Position numbers and translations under genes: made by a program
DNA from: Paenibacillus dendritiformis
GTDB lineage: Bacteria; Bacillota; Bacilli; Paenibacillales; Paenibacillaceae
Assembly (NCBI RefSeq): GCF_945605565.1
Contig: NZ_OX216966.1
Span: forward strand, 2,341,001 to 2,405,000
Length of the DNA stretch: 64,000 nt
Reading direction: 5' to 3'
The notes under the pieces: generated by a model
The model's input: only the letters and a program-made list of their open reading frames with translations
Told to the model about the DNA's origin: nothing
The model's database searches: none
Part shown: positions 34,731 to 43,923 of the stretch, piece after piece
Layout: the number at the start of each line of letters is the position of its first letter
Position numbering within the stretch: the stretch's first letter is position 1

Positions 34731-36107
34731 GTGAAGACGACGGAACATATTCATTTTATCGGCATCGGGGGCTATGGAATGAGCGCCATCGCCCGCGTCA
34801 TGCTGCAAATGGGATACACCGTCTCCGGGTCCGACGTGGCCGCATCCGAGGCGACGGCGAAGCTGCAGGCGCAAGGAGCGACGGTACATATCGGGCATGA
34901 TGCCGGTTATGTCGAAGATGCCGACATTGCCGTATATTCGACGGCTTGCCCTGTCGATAATGTGGAGCGCATCGCGGCGGAGCGGCGGGGCATTCCCGTC
35001 CTGCATCGCTCCCAGATGCTGGCGAAGCTGCTGAATGCGAAGAAGGGCGTGGCGGTCGCCGGGGCGCACGGCAAGACGACGACATCGTCGATGATTGCGT
35101 TCGTGCTGGAGCGCTGCGGCGCCGATCCAACGTATATTATCGGGGGAGAGGTGACGAACCTGGGCACGAACGCCCGGGCGGGCAGCGGCGAATTCGTCGT
35201 CGCCGAGGCCGATGAGAGCGATGGCTCGTTCCTCGCTTACCATCCTTATATTCCCGTGATTACGAATATTGAAGCCGATCATTTGGAGAATTATGATGGA
35301 GACTTCGAGCGGCTCAAAGCTGCGTATGTTCAGTTCCTGTCCCAGCGCAGTCCAGACGGGATCGCCGTGCTGTGCGCCGACGATCCGATCTTGCGCAGCA
35401 TGGCTCCGCGGCTTGGCCAAGGGGTAGTCACTTATGGGATCGACGAGGCTGCCGACTATACGGCGGACGATGTCCAAGCCGAGGGTCGCGGGATGACATT
35501 CCGGATGCGTCATCGCGGCGAGACGCTGGGCAGCGTCCGCCTGTCCATACCGGGCCGGTACAATGTGCTGAACGCGATGGCTGCGCTGATCGTCGCGATG
35601 CAGGCGGGAGTCTCCTTCGAGCGCGCTGCCGGGGCGATCACCGAATTCATTGGCGCGAAGCGCCGCTTTCAAGTTGTCGGGGAAGAGGGCGGCATTCTGG
35701 TCGTCGATGATTATGCTCATCATCCGACAGAGATTGAGGCGACCCTGACGGCGGCCAAGGCGACCGGGCGCCGGCTCGTGGCCGTCTTTCAGCCGCAGCG
35801 GTATTCGCGGACCTATTTCCTGTTCGAGCAGTTCAGCCGCGCCTTTACGGAGGCGGATGAGCTGATTGTGACCGATATTTATTCGCCGGCAGGAGAGAAG
35901 CCGATTGAAGGGGTTACGGCTGCCGCGCTCGTGAACCGCATTCGGGAGAACAGCAACGGCCATGCGCAATATATCGCCAGCAAGGACGATGCGCTGGAGC
36001 GGCTGAAGGCGCTCGTGCAGCCGGGGGATCTGGTGCTGACGATGGGCGCGGGCGATATATGGAAGACAGCGTACGCCCTAAAAACATTGCTGCAGACGCA
36101 GGCATAA
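34731..36107 (+). CDS. murC: UDP-N-acetylmuramate-L-alanine ligase
   Basis: Adds L-alanine to UDP-MurNAc in cytoplasmic peptidoglycan precursor synthesis. The N-terminal nucleotide-binding domain (FIGIGGYGMSAIA), the P-loop GAHGKTTTSS (about 107-116), EADESDGSFL, VITNIEADHLENY, and the C-terminal DDYAHHPTEI and FQPQRYSRT motifs are all intact. GTG 34731 is the likely start, preceded by GGTGAG. It lies 6 bp after folC, giving a valS-folC-murC order. A hairpin terminator follows. Confidence 0.96.
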   Translation: MKTTEHIHFIGIGGYGMSAIARVMLQMGYTVSGSDVAASEATAKLQAQGATVHIGHDAGYVEDADIAVYSTACPVDNVERIAAERRGIPVLHRSQMLAKLLNAKKGVAVAGAHGKTTTSSMIAFVLERCGADPTYIIGGEVTNLGTNARAGSGEFVVAEADESDGSFLAYHPYIPVITNIEADHLENYDGDFERLKAAYVQFLSQRSPDGIAVLCADDPILRSMAPRLGQGVVTYGIDEAADYTADDVQAEGRGMTFRMRHRGETLGSVRLSIPGRYNVLNAMAALIVAMQAGVSFERAAGAITEFIGAKRRFQVVGEEGGILVVDDYAHHPTEIEATLTAAKATGRRLVAVFQPQRYSRTYFLFEQFSRAFTEADELIVTDIYSPAGEKPIEGVTAAALVNRIRENSNGHAQYIASKDDALERLKALVQPGDLVLTMGAGDIWKTAYALKTLLQTQA

Positions 36108-36119
36108 CCGATCATCGAG

Positions 36120-36149
36120 AAGACCATTCCAATAGCGGAATGGTCTTTT
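36120..36149. terminator. Terminator of murC
   Basis: AAGACCATTCC pairs with GGAATGGTCTT around AATAGC, followed by TT on the plus strand. The A-rich left side makes it usable from both strands. Confidence 0.85.
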
Positions 36150-36155
36150 GGCATT

Positions 36156-36242
36156 TCATGCGGCCGATATGGCAGCGGACGAAGCGGCGAATGCGTCGTA
36201 CGCGTTGTAACGGCGCTCATCCTGCTCAAACAAGTTTTCCAT
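36156..36242 (-). CDS. Putative 28-aa peptide
   Basis: On the minus strand an ATG at 36242 has AAAGGGGGG seven bases upstream and opens a 28-codon frame (acidic start MENLFEQDERR, then Ala/Ser-rich end). It stops right before the murC terminator. A sequence resembling a mother-cell sigma-K -10 (CATACGATA) lies about 30 bases upstream. The excellent ribosome binding site is the main support. Family and function are unknown, and it may be spurious. Confidence 0.4.
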   Translation of the reverse strand: MENLFEQDERRYNAYDAFAASSAAISAA

Positions 36243-36419
36243 GCTGAATCCCCCCCTTTCCGATGTTCTATCGTATGTTATGCCCCCTTGAGAGAGTACC
36301 TCGGCGAATCTAGCACGCGATATGCCATATTTCATTTTCATAGACAGAGAAGGTTCTAATGCCTTGGAATCTATCATAGATTTCATAGTAAAGAAGAGGA
36401 CAAGGTGAGGTGGAGCAGG

Positions 36420-37739
36420 ATGAATCGTTCGCACAGCAAAATGACATTCCGGTTCGGAGATTCCGGATCGGCATCCGGACGGGAGCAGAACGAGCGGGAC
36501 GGCCGGGAGCAGGCGGACCTTGAGCAGACGGCTTATGCCATAGATACGATTGCCGAAGAGGCGGGGGCGCTGCCGGACGGTCCGGAAGCCGAAGAAGCAG
36601 CGGATGCGCATGGGCGCCCGCATTCGGAACGGGAGAGTGATCCCGTAATCCCTGCCAGCGGGGAGGAGGACGAGATACGCCGGATTGAGAGCTTCATCCG
36701 GGAGTCGGACAAGCAGTCGGCCCAGCGCTATCCGCTTCCGGTCTCTATCGCCGATCCGGCGGGCGAATCGATGAGCGAGCAAGGGGAATGGACGTGGAAC
36801 GGGGTGCATACCCGTACCCGCAAGCCGTCTCTGTGGAAGGTGCTCGCTTCCGTGACCGGGGCGTTGGCGACGGGAGCGGTGTTCGGCTTCATCGCGCTCT
36901 CCCTGTTCAAGGGGGAAGTGAAGCTGCCGGATCCGACGGCGGGGCTGCCGAATCTGTCCGGGCAAGCGGAGCAGACGTCTGACGGCAGGAAGCAGGCTCA
37001 GACCGCCTCAGACAAGCAGCCGGCAGACTCTGCCGCCATTCCGGCCACCGCCCAGCCGGCCGGCAATGGGGACAAGTCGGAAGCGGCTTGGCAAGCGGCA
37101 GGCGTCTACGTCACTGACGTGAACATTCCGGAGAAGACATTCTATATGCTTCAATATGGAGTCTTCGACAAGCCGGAGGGAGCCAAGACGGCGATAGGGG
37201 AGCTGCGGGACAAGGGAATGGCGGCGATGGAGGAGCAGGAGGGCCAGCATCGCGTCTACGCGGCTATCGCTTCCGCCCGCGAGGATGCGATGAGCTTGAG
37301 CCAGCTGCTGAAGAACCGGCAGATCGACTTGTACGTCCGGGAGATGAGCCGGTCGGCCTTGACGCAGCTCGCCTTCCAGGGGAACGCCGCTGATGTGGAG
37401 CAGTTCATGGAAGACAGCGACAATGTCATCAGCTGGCTAACGGCGCAATCGGTTGCCCATCTGGAAGGAACCGAATCCGCGGCCTTCGCGGCAAAAGATA
37501 CCGAGCAGCTGCGGAAGCAGCATCTGCAGTGGACCCAGCACATGAGCAAGGTGCAGAAGGGCCAGCCGAAGCAGTCGGCCGATGCCTGGACGAAGCTGGT
37601 GCAAGCAATGAACACGGCGATTAGCGCCGTTAATGAATACAATAAGCAGCCGTCCACCTCGCATCTGTGGAGCATTCAGCAAGCGGTAATGCAGTATCTG
37701 TCTGCAGAACGCTCCTGGCTGGATACGATGAAGGCGTAG
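36420..37739 (+). CDS. SPOR-domain membrane protein, SpoIIB-like
   Basis: A bitopic protein of 439 aa: an acidic cytoplasmic N terminus (1-135), one membrane segment (about 147-168, VLASVTGALATGAVFGFIALSLF), a Gln/Ala-rich linker, and a SPOR-type domain (about 232-315, FYMLQYGVFDKPEGAKTAIGELRDKGM ... HRVYAAIASAREDAMSLSQLLK). A helical C-terminal part of about 120 residues follows. SPOR domains bind denuded glycan at septa. Its place between folC/murC and maf matches spoIIB in B. subtilis, a septal protein acting in engulfment, so that identity is likely from topology and position. The start at 36420 has GGAG upstream; GTG 36405 is an alternative. Confidence 0.8.
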   Translation: MNRSHSKMTFRFGDSGSASGREQNERDGREQADLEQTAYAIDTIAEEAGALPDGPEAEEAADAHGRPHSERESDPVIPASGEEDEIRRIESFIRESDKQSAQRYPLPVSIADPAGESMSEQGEWTWNGVHTRTRKPSLWKVLASVTGALATGAVFGFIALSLFKGEVKLPDPTAGLPNLSGQAEQTSDGRKQAQTASDKQPADSAAIPATAQPAGNGDKSEAAWQAAGVYVTDVNIPEKTFYMLQYGVFDKPEGAKTAIGELRDKGMAAMEEQEGQHRVYAAIASAREDAMSLSQLLKNRQIDLYVREMSRSALTQLAFQGNAADVEQFMEDSDNVISWLTAQSVAHLEGTESAAFAAKDTEQLRKQHLQWTQHMSKVQKGQPKQSADAWTKLVQAMNTAISAVNEYNKQPSTSHLWSIQQAVMQYLSAERSWLDTMKA

Positions 37740-37750
37740 CCTCTCGAGAC

Positions 37751-37792
37751 GTACAGAGAAGAAGCCGGCATCAGCCGGCTTCTTCTCTGTAC
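37751..37792. terminator. Perfect 19-bp bidirectional terminator
   Basis: GTACAGAGAAGAAGCCGGC pairs perfectly with its complement around ATCA. It lies between the converging spoIIB-like gene and aldo/keto reductase gene. The A- and T-rich strands give short tracts in both directions. Confidence 0.8.
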
Positions 37793-37811
37793 AGGCAGGA
37801 TCGTTAGGAGA

Positions 37812-38762
37812 TCAGTTGGCGGGAGGGGCCATGATTTGTTCGATGCGCGACAACACGTCCTGCGTCAGTTCGATGCCGGAAGCCAGCACATTCTCCTTCA
37901 CTTGCTGCGGCCGGCTGGCTCCGACGAGGGCGCTGGCTACGCTGCTCTGGCGCAGTATCCAGGCGATGGCCAACTGGCCGACCGCAATATTCAGCTCCCC
38001 GGCCAACTCCGCGAGCATCCGGACCTGCTCGATCCGTTCCGGCGTAATTCCTTTGCGCATCCCTTCCAGCTTGGAGGCGCGGCTGTCTTCCGGGAATGCC
38101 GATTCGGAACTGTATTTTCCGGTCAGCAAGCCTTGGGCCAACGGCGAGTAGACGACTTGTCCAATCCCGTTCCGCTCGCCGAACGGAATGACTTCCTTCT
38201 CGATATGACGGTCGAACAGATTGTACACGGGCTGGTTGACGACGATCCGGTCCAGCAAATAGCGATCGGCGATGGCCAGCGCTTCCGCCATCTGGGCCGC
38301 CGTCCACATGCTGACCCCGACATATAAAATCTTGCCTTGGCGGAGGAGATCGTCCAGGGCGCGCAGCGTCTCTTCCATTGGCGTCTGATCGTCGAAGCGG
38401 TGGCAGTAGTACAGATCGATGTAATCATGCCCGAGCCGCTTCAAGCTTGCGTGGCATTGCTCCGTAATATGCTTGCGGGACAGCCCGCGATCGTTGGGGC
38501 AATCGCCCATGGCGCCGAATACTTTCGTAGCCAGCACATAGGATTCGCGCGGATAGGCCCTCAGCGTCTCCCCGACGACCTTCTCCGCCTCGCCGCGCTC
38601 GTATACATTGGCGGTGTCGAAGAAGTTCACGCCCAGCTCATAGGCGGTCTCTATCGCCTGCACGGCGTTTTGGCGTTCAACGTATCCTCCGTAGGTCAGC
38701 CAACTTCCGAGACTGATCTCGCTTACTTTCAGCCCGCTTGCTCCCAATCTGCGATATTGCAT
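37812..38762 (-). CDS. Aldo/keto reductase (Kv-beta-like family)
   Basis: A 316-residue NADPH-dependent oxidoreductase with the (beta/alpha)8 fold. The catalytic tetrad is visible: Asp and Tyr in FFDTANVY (about 48-55), Lys in LATKVFG and His in YCHRFD. SPLAQGLLTGKY and the C-terminal VGASRPQQVKENV cofactor motif follow. AGGAGG lies eight bases before the start on the minus strand. It is convergent with the spoIIB-like gene, interrupting the spoIIB-maf order seen in B. subtilis. The substrate is unknown. Confidence 0.92.
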   Translation of the reverse strand: MQYRRLGASGLKVSEISLGSWLTYGGYVERQNAVQAIETAYELGVNFFDTANVYERGEAEKVVGETLRAYPRESYVLATKVFGAMGDCPNDRGLSRKHITEQCHASLKRLGHDYIDLYYCHRFDDQTPMEETLRALDDLLRQGKILYVGVSMWTAAQMAEALAIADRYLLDRIVVNQPVYNLFDRHIEKEVIPFGERNGIGQVVYSPLAQGLLTGKYSSESAFPEDSRASKLEGMRKGITPERIEQVRMLAELAGELNIAVGQLAIAWILRQSSVASALVGASRPQQVKENVLASGIELTQDVLSRIEQIMAPPAN

Positions 38763-39020
38763 GCTTCCAACCTCCTAGACTCCGTTATGGATGATCATGG
38801 TTCAGATAGACCTCATTCTATTGTAAAAGAAGTCATCAGCGTTTGAAAAGCGGATTTATGCGAACGATTGGCGTTAATCTCAACATTTTCCTCCGTAACT
38901 TTGAGGTCTGCCGCACGTCTAACATAAGGATAAAACATGCCCCCTGCATTGCCCCGGCGCGCTTCTGGAACATTTCCACAAACTCCCGCCTTTTTTTGCG
39001 CCAAATGGAACAGGAAGCGT

Positions 39021-39049
39021 TTGTTTCAAAGTCAACTTCCGCGTATAAT
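39021..39049 (+). promoter_or_regulatory. Candidate promoter of maf
   Basis: TTGTTT (39021-39026) and TATAAT (39044-39049) are spaced by 17 bp, 38 bp before the maf start. The rest of the 324-bp gap upstream (38763-39020) shows no gene or clear repeat. Confidence 0.7.
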
Positions 39050-39086
39050 AAAAATGGTGTCAAAAAATGGCGAGGAGCGGATGAAC

Positions 39087-39695
39087 ATGGCAATGCAGAC
39101 ACAACTACAACCGGAATTGATTTTGGCTTCATCCTCCCCTCGCAGGCAGGAATTGATTCGCGCTCTGGGCCTTCCTTATTCGGTCCAGCCCAGTGATGCT
39201 GACGAGACGGTGCCTCCCGGATGGCCGCCCGATCGCATCGTCGAACAATTGGCCTTGCGCAAGGCCGAGGCTGTTGCCCGCATGCGGCGCAGCGAAGGGA
39301 AGGGCGGCATCGTCGTCGGTTCGGATACGATCGTCGTGCTTGACGGCGCGGTGCTCGGCAAGCCGGAGAACGAAGCGGATGCGGAGCAGGCGCTGACGGC
39401 GCTTCAGGGACGATCGCATGAAGTATATACCGGCGTCGCACTCGTCCATGTATCCGATGGGCGGACAGCCGTGAGCCATCGGGCCACGGTCGTACATATG
39501 AAGCCCTGCAGCGCGGAGCGGATCCGCCGCTATATCGCGACGGGAGAGCCGATGGACAAAGCCGGCTCCTACGGCATACAAGGCGTTGGAGCCACGTTAG
39601 TCGAGCGAATCGAAGGTTGTTATTTCAATGTAGTAGGTCTTCCGTTATCGCTCCTGACCGATATGCTTGAGTCATTCGGAATCAGAGTGCCATAG
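39087..39695 (+). CDS. maf: Maf-family nucleoside triphosphate pyrophosphatase
   Basis: A house-cleaning enzyme hydrolysing non-canonical NTPs and linked to septum formation in Bacillus. The motifs LILASSSPRRQELI, VVGSDTIVVLDG (catalytic Asp region), LGKPENEADAEQAL and DKAGSYGIQG are intact. GAGGAG lies nine bases before ATG 39087; ATG 39081 is two codons upstream with only a three-base spacing, and an upstream open frame has no site. radC follows 73 bp later. Confidence 0.94.
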   Translation: MAMQTQLQPELILASSSPRRQELIRALGLPYSVQPSDADETVPPGWPPDRIVEQLALRKAEAVARMRRSEGKGGIVVGSDTIVVLDGAVLGKPENEADAEQALTALQGRSHEVYTGVALVHVSDGRTAVSHRATVVHMKPCSAERIRRYIATGEPMDKAGSYGIQGVGATLVERIEGCYFNVVGLPLSLLTDMLESFGIRVP

Positions 39696-39768
39696 AATGC
39701 CGGGAGTCCGGCAGGCAAGAAGCTTGGGATAGGAATGCCGCAATCCACTATTCAGGAGGTTGTGCGAC

Positions 39769-40455
39769 ATGGAACATCACCCGCTTCTTCGCGATCTGCC
39801 CCATAGCGAGCGCCCGAGAGAGCGCATGCTGCAATACGGGGCGGAAGCGTTAAGCCATGCGGAATTGTTGGCGATTTTGCTGCGGACGGGGACGAAGGAC
39901 GAATCGGCCGTCGTCCTGGCGCAGCGCATTTTGAACCGGGCAGGCCATTTGCGTTACCTGCCCGATCTGTCGGTGACGGAGCTGACGCAGACCCGCGGAG
40001 TCGGCCTTGCGAAGGCGATTCAGCTCAAGGCCGGATTGGAGCTTGGCAGGCGAATGGCGCGATCGCGCAGCGACGATGCGATTACGATTCGGCGGCCGCA
40101 GGATGCGGCGGAATGGCTGATGGAATCGATACGGTACTATCAGCAGGAGCATTTTGTTTGTCTTTTCTTGAATACGAAAAACCGGATTATTGCTCAACAA
40201 ACGATTACGATCGGCATATTAGACGCCTCTCTCGTTCATCCGCGCGAAGTGTATCGCGCCGCCTTGAAATACGGGGCGGCTTCCATCATTTGCGCGCATA
40301 ATCATCCGAGCGGCGATCCGACGCCAAGCCCGGAAGACGCGGCCATCACGAGACGGCTCGTCGAAGCGGGCGAGATTGTCGGCATCGATCTGCTGGACCA
40401 TTTGGTCATCGGAGATAATCAATATGTGAGTTTGAAGGAACGCGGACTCATGTAA
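39769..40455 (+). CDS. radC: RadC-family JAB/MPN domain protein
   Basis: A protein of 228 aa with a small helix-hairpin-helix part (LSVTELTQTRGVGLAKAIQLKAG, about 67-90) and a C-terminal JAMM domain. The metal motif is HNHPSGDPTPSPED (about 171-184). The historical link to DNA repair is weak; the cellular role is unsettled. AGGAGG lies nine bases before the ATG. It sits between maf and mreB as in Bacillus. Confidence 0.95.
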   Translation: MEHHPLLRDLPHSERPRERMLQYGAEALSHAELLAILLRTGTKDESAVVLAQRILNRAGHLRYLPDLSVTELTQTRGVGLAKAIQLKAGLELGRRMARSRSDDAITIRRPQDAAEWLMESIRYYQQEHFVCLFLNTKNRIIAQQTITIGILDASLVHPREVYRAALKYGAASIICAHNHPSGDPTPSPEDAAITRRLVEAGEIVGIDLLDHLVIGDNQYVSLKERGLM

Positions 40456-40497
40456 TATAATGATTGAGATTGAGGCTATAAAAAGGAGATTGACAAC

Positions 40498-41532
40498 ATG
40501 CTAGGTGGCTTTACAAAAGACTTGGGAATTGACTTGGGAACAGCCAATACATTGGTATATATTCGTGGCAAAGGAATCGTTGTACGCGAGCCGTCTGTCG
40601 TCGCGATCCGTACGGATACGAAGACGATCGAAGCGGTTGGTGAAGCCGCCAAGAAGATGATCGGCCGCACGCCGGGCAATATTCGTGCTATCCGTCCGAT
40701 GAAAGACGGCGTTATCGCCGACTTCGACACGACCTCCACGATGATTAAATATTTCATTCGGCAAGCGCAGAAGCAGCGTTCGCTCTTCCCGCGCCATCCG
40801 AATGTGATGGTCTGCGTGCCGTCGGGCATTACGGCCGTCGAGCAGCGCGCGGTGGAAGACGCGACGAAGCAAGCGGGCGCCAGAGACGCCTACACGATCG
40901 AGGAGCCGTTCGCGGCGGCGATCGGGGCCGATCTGCCGGTATGGGAGCCGACAGGAAGCATGGTTGTCGATATCGGCGGCGGTACGACGGAAGTCGCCGT
41001 CATCTCGCTAGGCGGGATTGTCACTTGCCGCTCTGTTCGGGTTGCGGGCGATGAGATGGATGAATCAATCATTCAATACATCAAGCGCCAGTATAATATG
41101 ATGATTGGGGAGCGCACGGCGGAGCAGCTGAAGATGGATTTGGGCTCTGCGATGGAATTGGATGAGGTGGAGACGATGGAGATTCGGGGCCGCGATCTGC
41201 TGACCGGATTGCCTAAGACGCTGTCCATCTCTTCGAATGAGATTACCGATGCGCTGCTGGATACGATCAACTCGATCGTGGAAGCGGTCAAGGTGACGCT
41301 GGAGAAATGTCCGCCGGAGTTGGCAGCCGATATTATGGATCGGGGCATTGTTCTCACGGGCGGCGGAGCGCTGCTTCGCAATCTCGACAAGCTGCTTGCG
41401 CGGGAGACCGGGATGCCGGTCATCGTGGCGGAGAACCCGCTGGATTGCGTCGCTATCGGCACCGGACGCGCGCTCGACAATATTCACTTGTTCAAGGGAC
41501 GCGGAAGCTCCGGCCTTCGCTCCAAGCGATAA
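40498..41532 (+). CDS. mreB: Actin-like cell shape protein MreB
   Basis: Forms membrane-associated filaments that guide the elongation machinery and rod shape. The actin-type phosphate and connect motifs are visible: [17 protein letters not shown] (N terminus), [16 protein letters not shown] (about 160) and [13 protein letters not shown] near residue 290. The length of 344 aa is normal. AAAGGAGA precedes the ATG by 9-10 bases. First gene of mreB-mreC-mreD. Confidence 0.98.
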   Translation: MLGGFTKDLGIDLGTANTLVYIRGKGIVVREPSVVAIRTDTKTIEAVGEAAKKMIGRTPGNIRAIRPMKDGVIADFDTTSTMIKYFIRQAQKQRSLFPRHPNVMVCVPSGITAVEQRAVEDATKQAGARDAYTIEEPFAAAIGADLPVWEPTGSMVVDIGGGTTEVAVISLGGIVTCRSVRVAGDEMDESIIQYIKRQYNMMIGERTAEQLKMDLGSAMELDEVETMEIRGRDLLTGLPKTLSISSNEITDALLDTINSIVEAVKVTLEKCPPELAADIMDRGIVLTGGGALLRNLDKLLARETGMPVIVAENPLDCVAIGTGRALDNIHLFKGRGSSGLRSKR

Positions 41533-41616
41533 CCAAGCTATTGGCCCCGCGCTGGTCCGTTCCCTCGGCGCGGGCTCTGTTTCGAGGAGGAACGAGTACC
41601 GCTTTACGATGAGAAG

Positions 41617-42519
41617 GTGTTGATACTGTTTAAGCTGTTGGGGAACAAACGGTTAATCATTCTATTGTTCGGACTTATTTTGTTTATCGCATTGATGGGC
41701 TTTACCTTGGGCGGGCGGCTGAAGATGTCGTGGCCGGAGAAAATCGTGCACGATACGGTAACGTTCGTGCAGCAGCTGGTGTATAAGCCGGCTTCCTATG
41801 TATCGAATTTTTTTCATGATATCGCGACCTTGAAGGAACTGCATGAAGAGAATGAGCGTCTGAAGATTGTGGAGGCCCACTACATACGTGACAAGGCTTA
41901 TTACAGCGAAGTTCAGGCAACGAACGAACGGCTCATGGAGGAGCTCAAGTTCACCGAGCGCCAGAAGCAGTTGAACCTGCCGTATGAGTACCGGATTGCG
42001 CAAGTGTCCTCCATTAACGTAGCCGATCCGTTCAACCAGACGTTGAACCTCAATCTTGGGGAGATCAACGGCGTCCGCCAAGGGATGCCTGTCATCTCTG
42101 TCGATGGCGTAGTGGGGACGATCAGCCGCGTGTACGAATTCTCCTCCACCGTGCAGCTGTTGACCAATCTGGACGAGAAGGATCCGAATTCGCGGCCGAT
42201 TTCGGCGACAGTGCTTGGCAAAAGCGATTCCTTCGGCATGATTGAGTCGTATGATCACAGCAGCGGCACCTTCACGATGACACGGATAGAAGAGAACGAC
42301 AAGGTGAAGGTGGGAGATACGATTATTTCCTCCGGCTTCGGCGGAGTATTCCCGGGCGGGCTAATTATCGGCACCGTCGTCTCTTTGCAGCAAGGAGACC
42401 TGGGACTGACGCGGACCGCTACTATCGAACCGGCAGCCACCTACCGCGACTGGCGCGAGCTCTTCATCGTCTTCACGCCGGATCCGGAAGAGAACGGATC
42501 GAAGAAAGAGGATAAGTGA
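41617..42519 (+). CDS. mreC: Rod shape protein MreC
   Basis: A bitopic scaffold linking MreB to periplasmic wall synthases. One N-terminal membrane helix (about residues 11-33) is followed by a coiled coil (LKELHEENERLKIVEAHY, about 70-115) and the paired beta-barrel domain (GVRQGMPVISVDGVVGTI; VGDTIISSGFGGVFPGGLIIG). The start is unclear: GTG 41617, TTG 41620 and CTG 41626 are in frame behind GAGAAGG (41611-41617), and no ATG fits. Weak initiation may set its level below that of MreB. Confidence 0.93.
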   Translation: MLILFKLLGNKRLIILLFGLILFIALMGFTLGGRLKMSWPEKIVHDTVTFVQQLVYKPASYVSNFFHDIATLKELHEENERLKIVEAHYIRDKAYYSEVQATNERLMEELKFTERQKQLNLPYEYRIAQVSSINVADPFNQTLNLNLGEINGVRQGMPVISVDGVVGTISRVYEFSSTVQLLTNLDEKDPNSRPISATVLGKSDSFGMIESYDHSSGTFTMTRIEENDKVKVGDTIISSGFGGVFPGGLIIGTVVSLQQGDLGLTRTATIEPAATYRDWRELFIVFTPDPEENGSKKEDK

Positions 42520-43040
42520 TGAACCGGAATTGGATGATTGGCTTCATGTTCGTGCTGTTCGTATTGGAGGGGACGCTGCTTCCGCTCATCATTCCGGATA
42601 TGTGGCAGGGGCGCATTATTCCGCAGTTCATATTCATCGTAGTGCTCTATCACGGCATCTATCAGCATCGTCACACGGCGCTTATTATGGGACTTGCGTT
42701 CGGATTTTTGCAGGATATCGTATACTACGGGCATATGATTGGCCCGCATGCGTTCAGCATGGGGCTGCTCGGCTATTTGGCGGGGCTTCTCTTTCCCGGA
42801 CGGAACATCACACTCATACCGATGATGGCAGCGGCAGTCGTGGGAAGCTTCTTGTACCATACGATACTGTTCGCTATCTATTCGCTGTTCAACTTGAGCA
42901 AAATGACGTATGAAGTTGCGCTTTTCGACTATTTGATTCCGAGTCTGTTCGTACAGCTGCTGTTTGCGCTGGCAATCTATGTTCCGATGCGGAAATGGTT
43001 CGAGCTTCAGTCGGGAACCGCTGAAAATGAACAAGACTAA
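42519..43040 (+). CDS. mreD: Rod shape protein MreD
   Basis: A polytopic membrane protein of 173 aa with about five helices and the family's DIVYYG and GxLGYLAGL segments. The ATG at 42519 overlaps the mreC stop (TGATG), so translation is coupled. GAGG lies seven bases upstream. A CAGCCG/CGGCTG hairpin (43042-43074) follows it and may attenuate transcription into minC. Confidence 0.92.
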   Translation: MNRNWMIGFMFVLFVLEGTLLPLIIPDMWQGRIIPQFIFIVVLYHGIYQHRHTALIMGLAFGFLQDIVYYGHMIGPHAFSMGLLGYLAGLLFPGRNITLIPMMAAAVVGSFLYHTILFAIYSLFNLSKMTYEVALFDYLIPSLFVQLLFALAIYVPMRKWFELQSGTAENEQD

Positions 43041-43259
43041 GCAGCCGTCTTTGGGCACTTCGTCCAGGCGGCTGATGCTGTTTTCAAGCGCAGCTCGGGT
43101 GCTGAAGCCGGGTGGGGAAGGAGAGATGTTCACCAGCCTCGGTTGGCGATCGCTCCTTTTCGAGGGGCTTCGACAGAGGTTTTTCTTACGATTCACGGCT
43201 TTCTTGCAGGAACTTTTCTTATCCGTCACGAAAAAGATAACCGTGGGGAGGGACATTTC

Positions 43260-43916
43260 ATGACGGCCAAGCCATTGGTAACGATTAAAGGCATGAAAGA
43301 CGGCCTCGTGTTCCTGCTTGACGATCAGTGCGAATTTACAGACTTGTTGCAAGAATTGCGCGACAAGCTTGACCATACACCGCATTTTTTCGACGGACCG
43401 CTTGTGTATGTCGATGTCAAGTTAGGAGCCCGTACCGCTGCCGATGAGCAAAAGACAGAGATGCTCAACATTTTGCGGCAGCGGGGGAATCTGCTAATCC
43501 GATCGCTGGAATCGGACGCCGATGTCAAGAAGGAAGCGCAAGGGTACCGCGTTCATACGATGACCGGAATGGTTCGCTCGGGGCAGGTGCTCCGCCATGA
43601 CGGGCATCTGCTGTTCCTTGGCGACGTCAATCCGGGCGGAATGATTATTAGCAGCGGAGACATATTCGTATTCGGAGCTCTGCGGGGCACAGCCCATGCC
43701 GGCGTCGATGGAGAGGCCGGGGCGGTTATCGCCGCCTCGCTGTTTGCGCCGACGCAGCTGCGCATCGCGGATGTCATCAGCCGCCCGCCTGACGAATGGG
43801 GGGTATCGCAGGCTCATATGGAATTTGCGTATATCCAAGACGGCATGATGCAAATTGACAAAATCTCGCAGCTTCATCGCGTCCGCAAGGACATTACTTT
43901 GTTCAAAGGAGTGTAG
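43260..43916 (+). CDS. minC: Septum site-determining protein MinC
   Basis: Inhibits FtsZ ring formation away from midcell. The 218-residue protein has an N-terminal FtsZ-binding domain (about 1-100). The C-terminal right-handed beta helix (about 110-205) includes VRSGQVLRHDGHLLFLGDVNPGGMIISSGDIFVFGALRGTAHAG split over its turns. The ATG at 43260 has GGGAGGG seven bases upstream; longer frames upstream have no site. minD follows 7 bp later. Confidence 0.95.
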   Translation: MTAKPLVTIKGMKDGLVFLLDDQCEFTDLLQELRDKLDHTPHFFDGPLVYVDVKLGARTAADEQKTEMLNILRQRGNLLIRSLESDADVKKEAQGYRVHTMTGMVRSGQVLRHDGHLLFLGDVNPGGMIISSGDIFVFGALRGTAHAGVDGEAGAVIAASLFAPTQLRIADVISRPPDEWGVSQAHMEFAYIQDGMMQIDKISQLHRVRKDITLFKGV

Positions 43917-43923
43917 AAGAACT

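Noticed and set aside
43042..43074. Terminator between mreD and minC
   Set aside because: CAGCCG pairs with CGGCTG but the loop is large and no T run follows directly. I mention it with mreD as a possible attenuator but do not call it.
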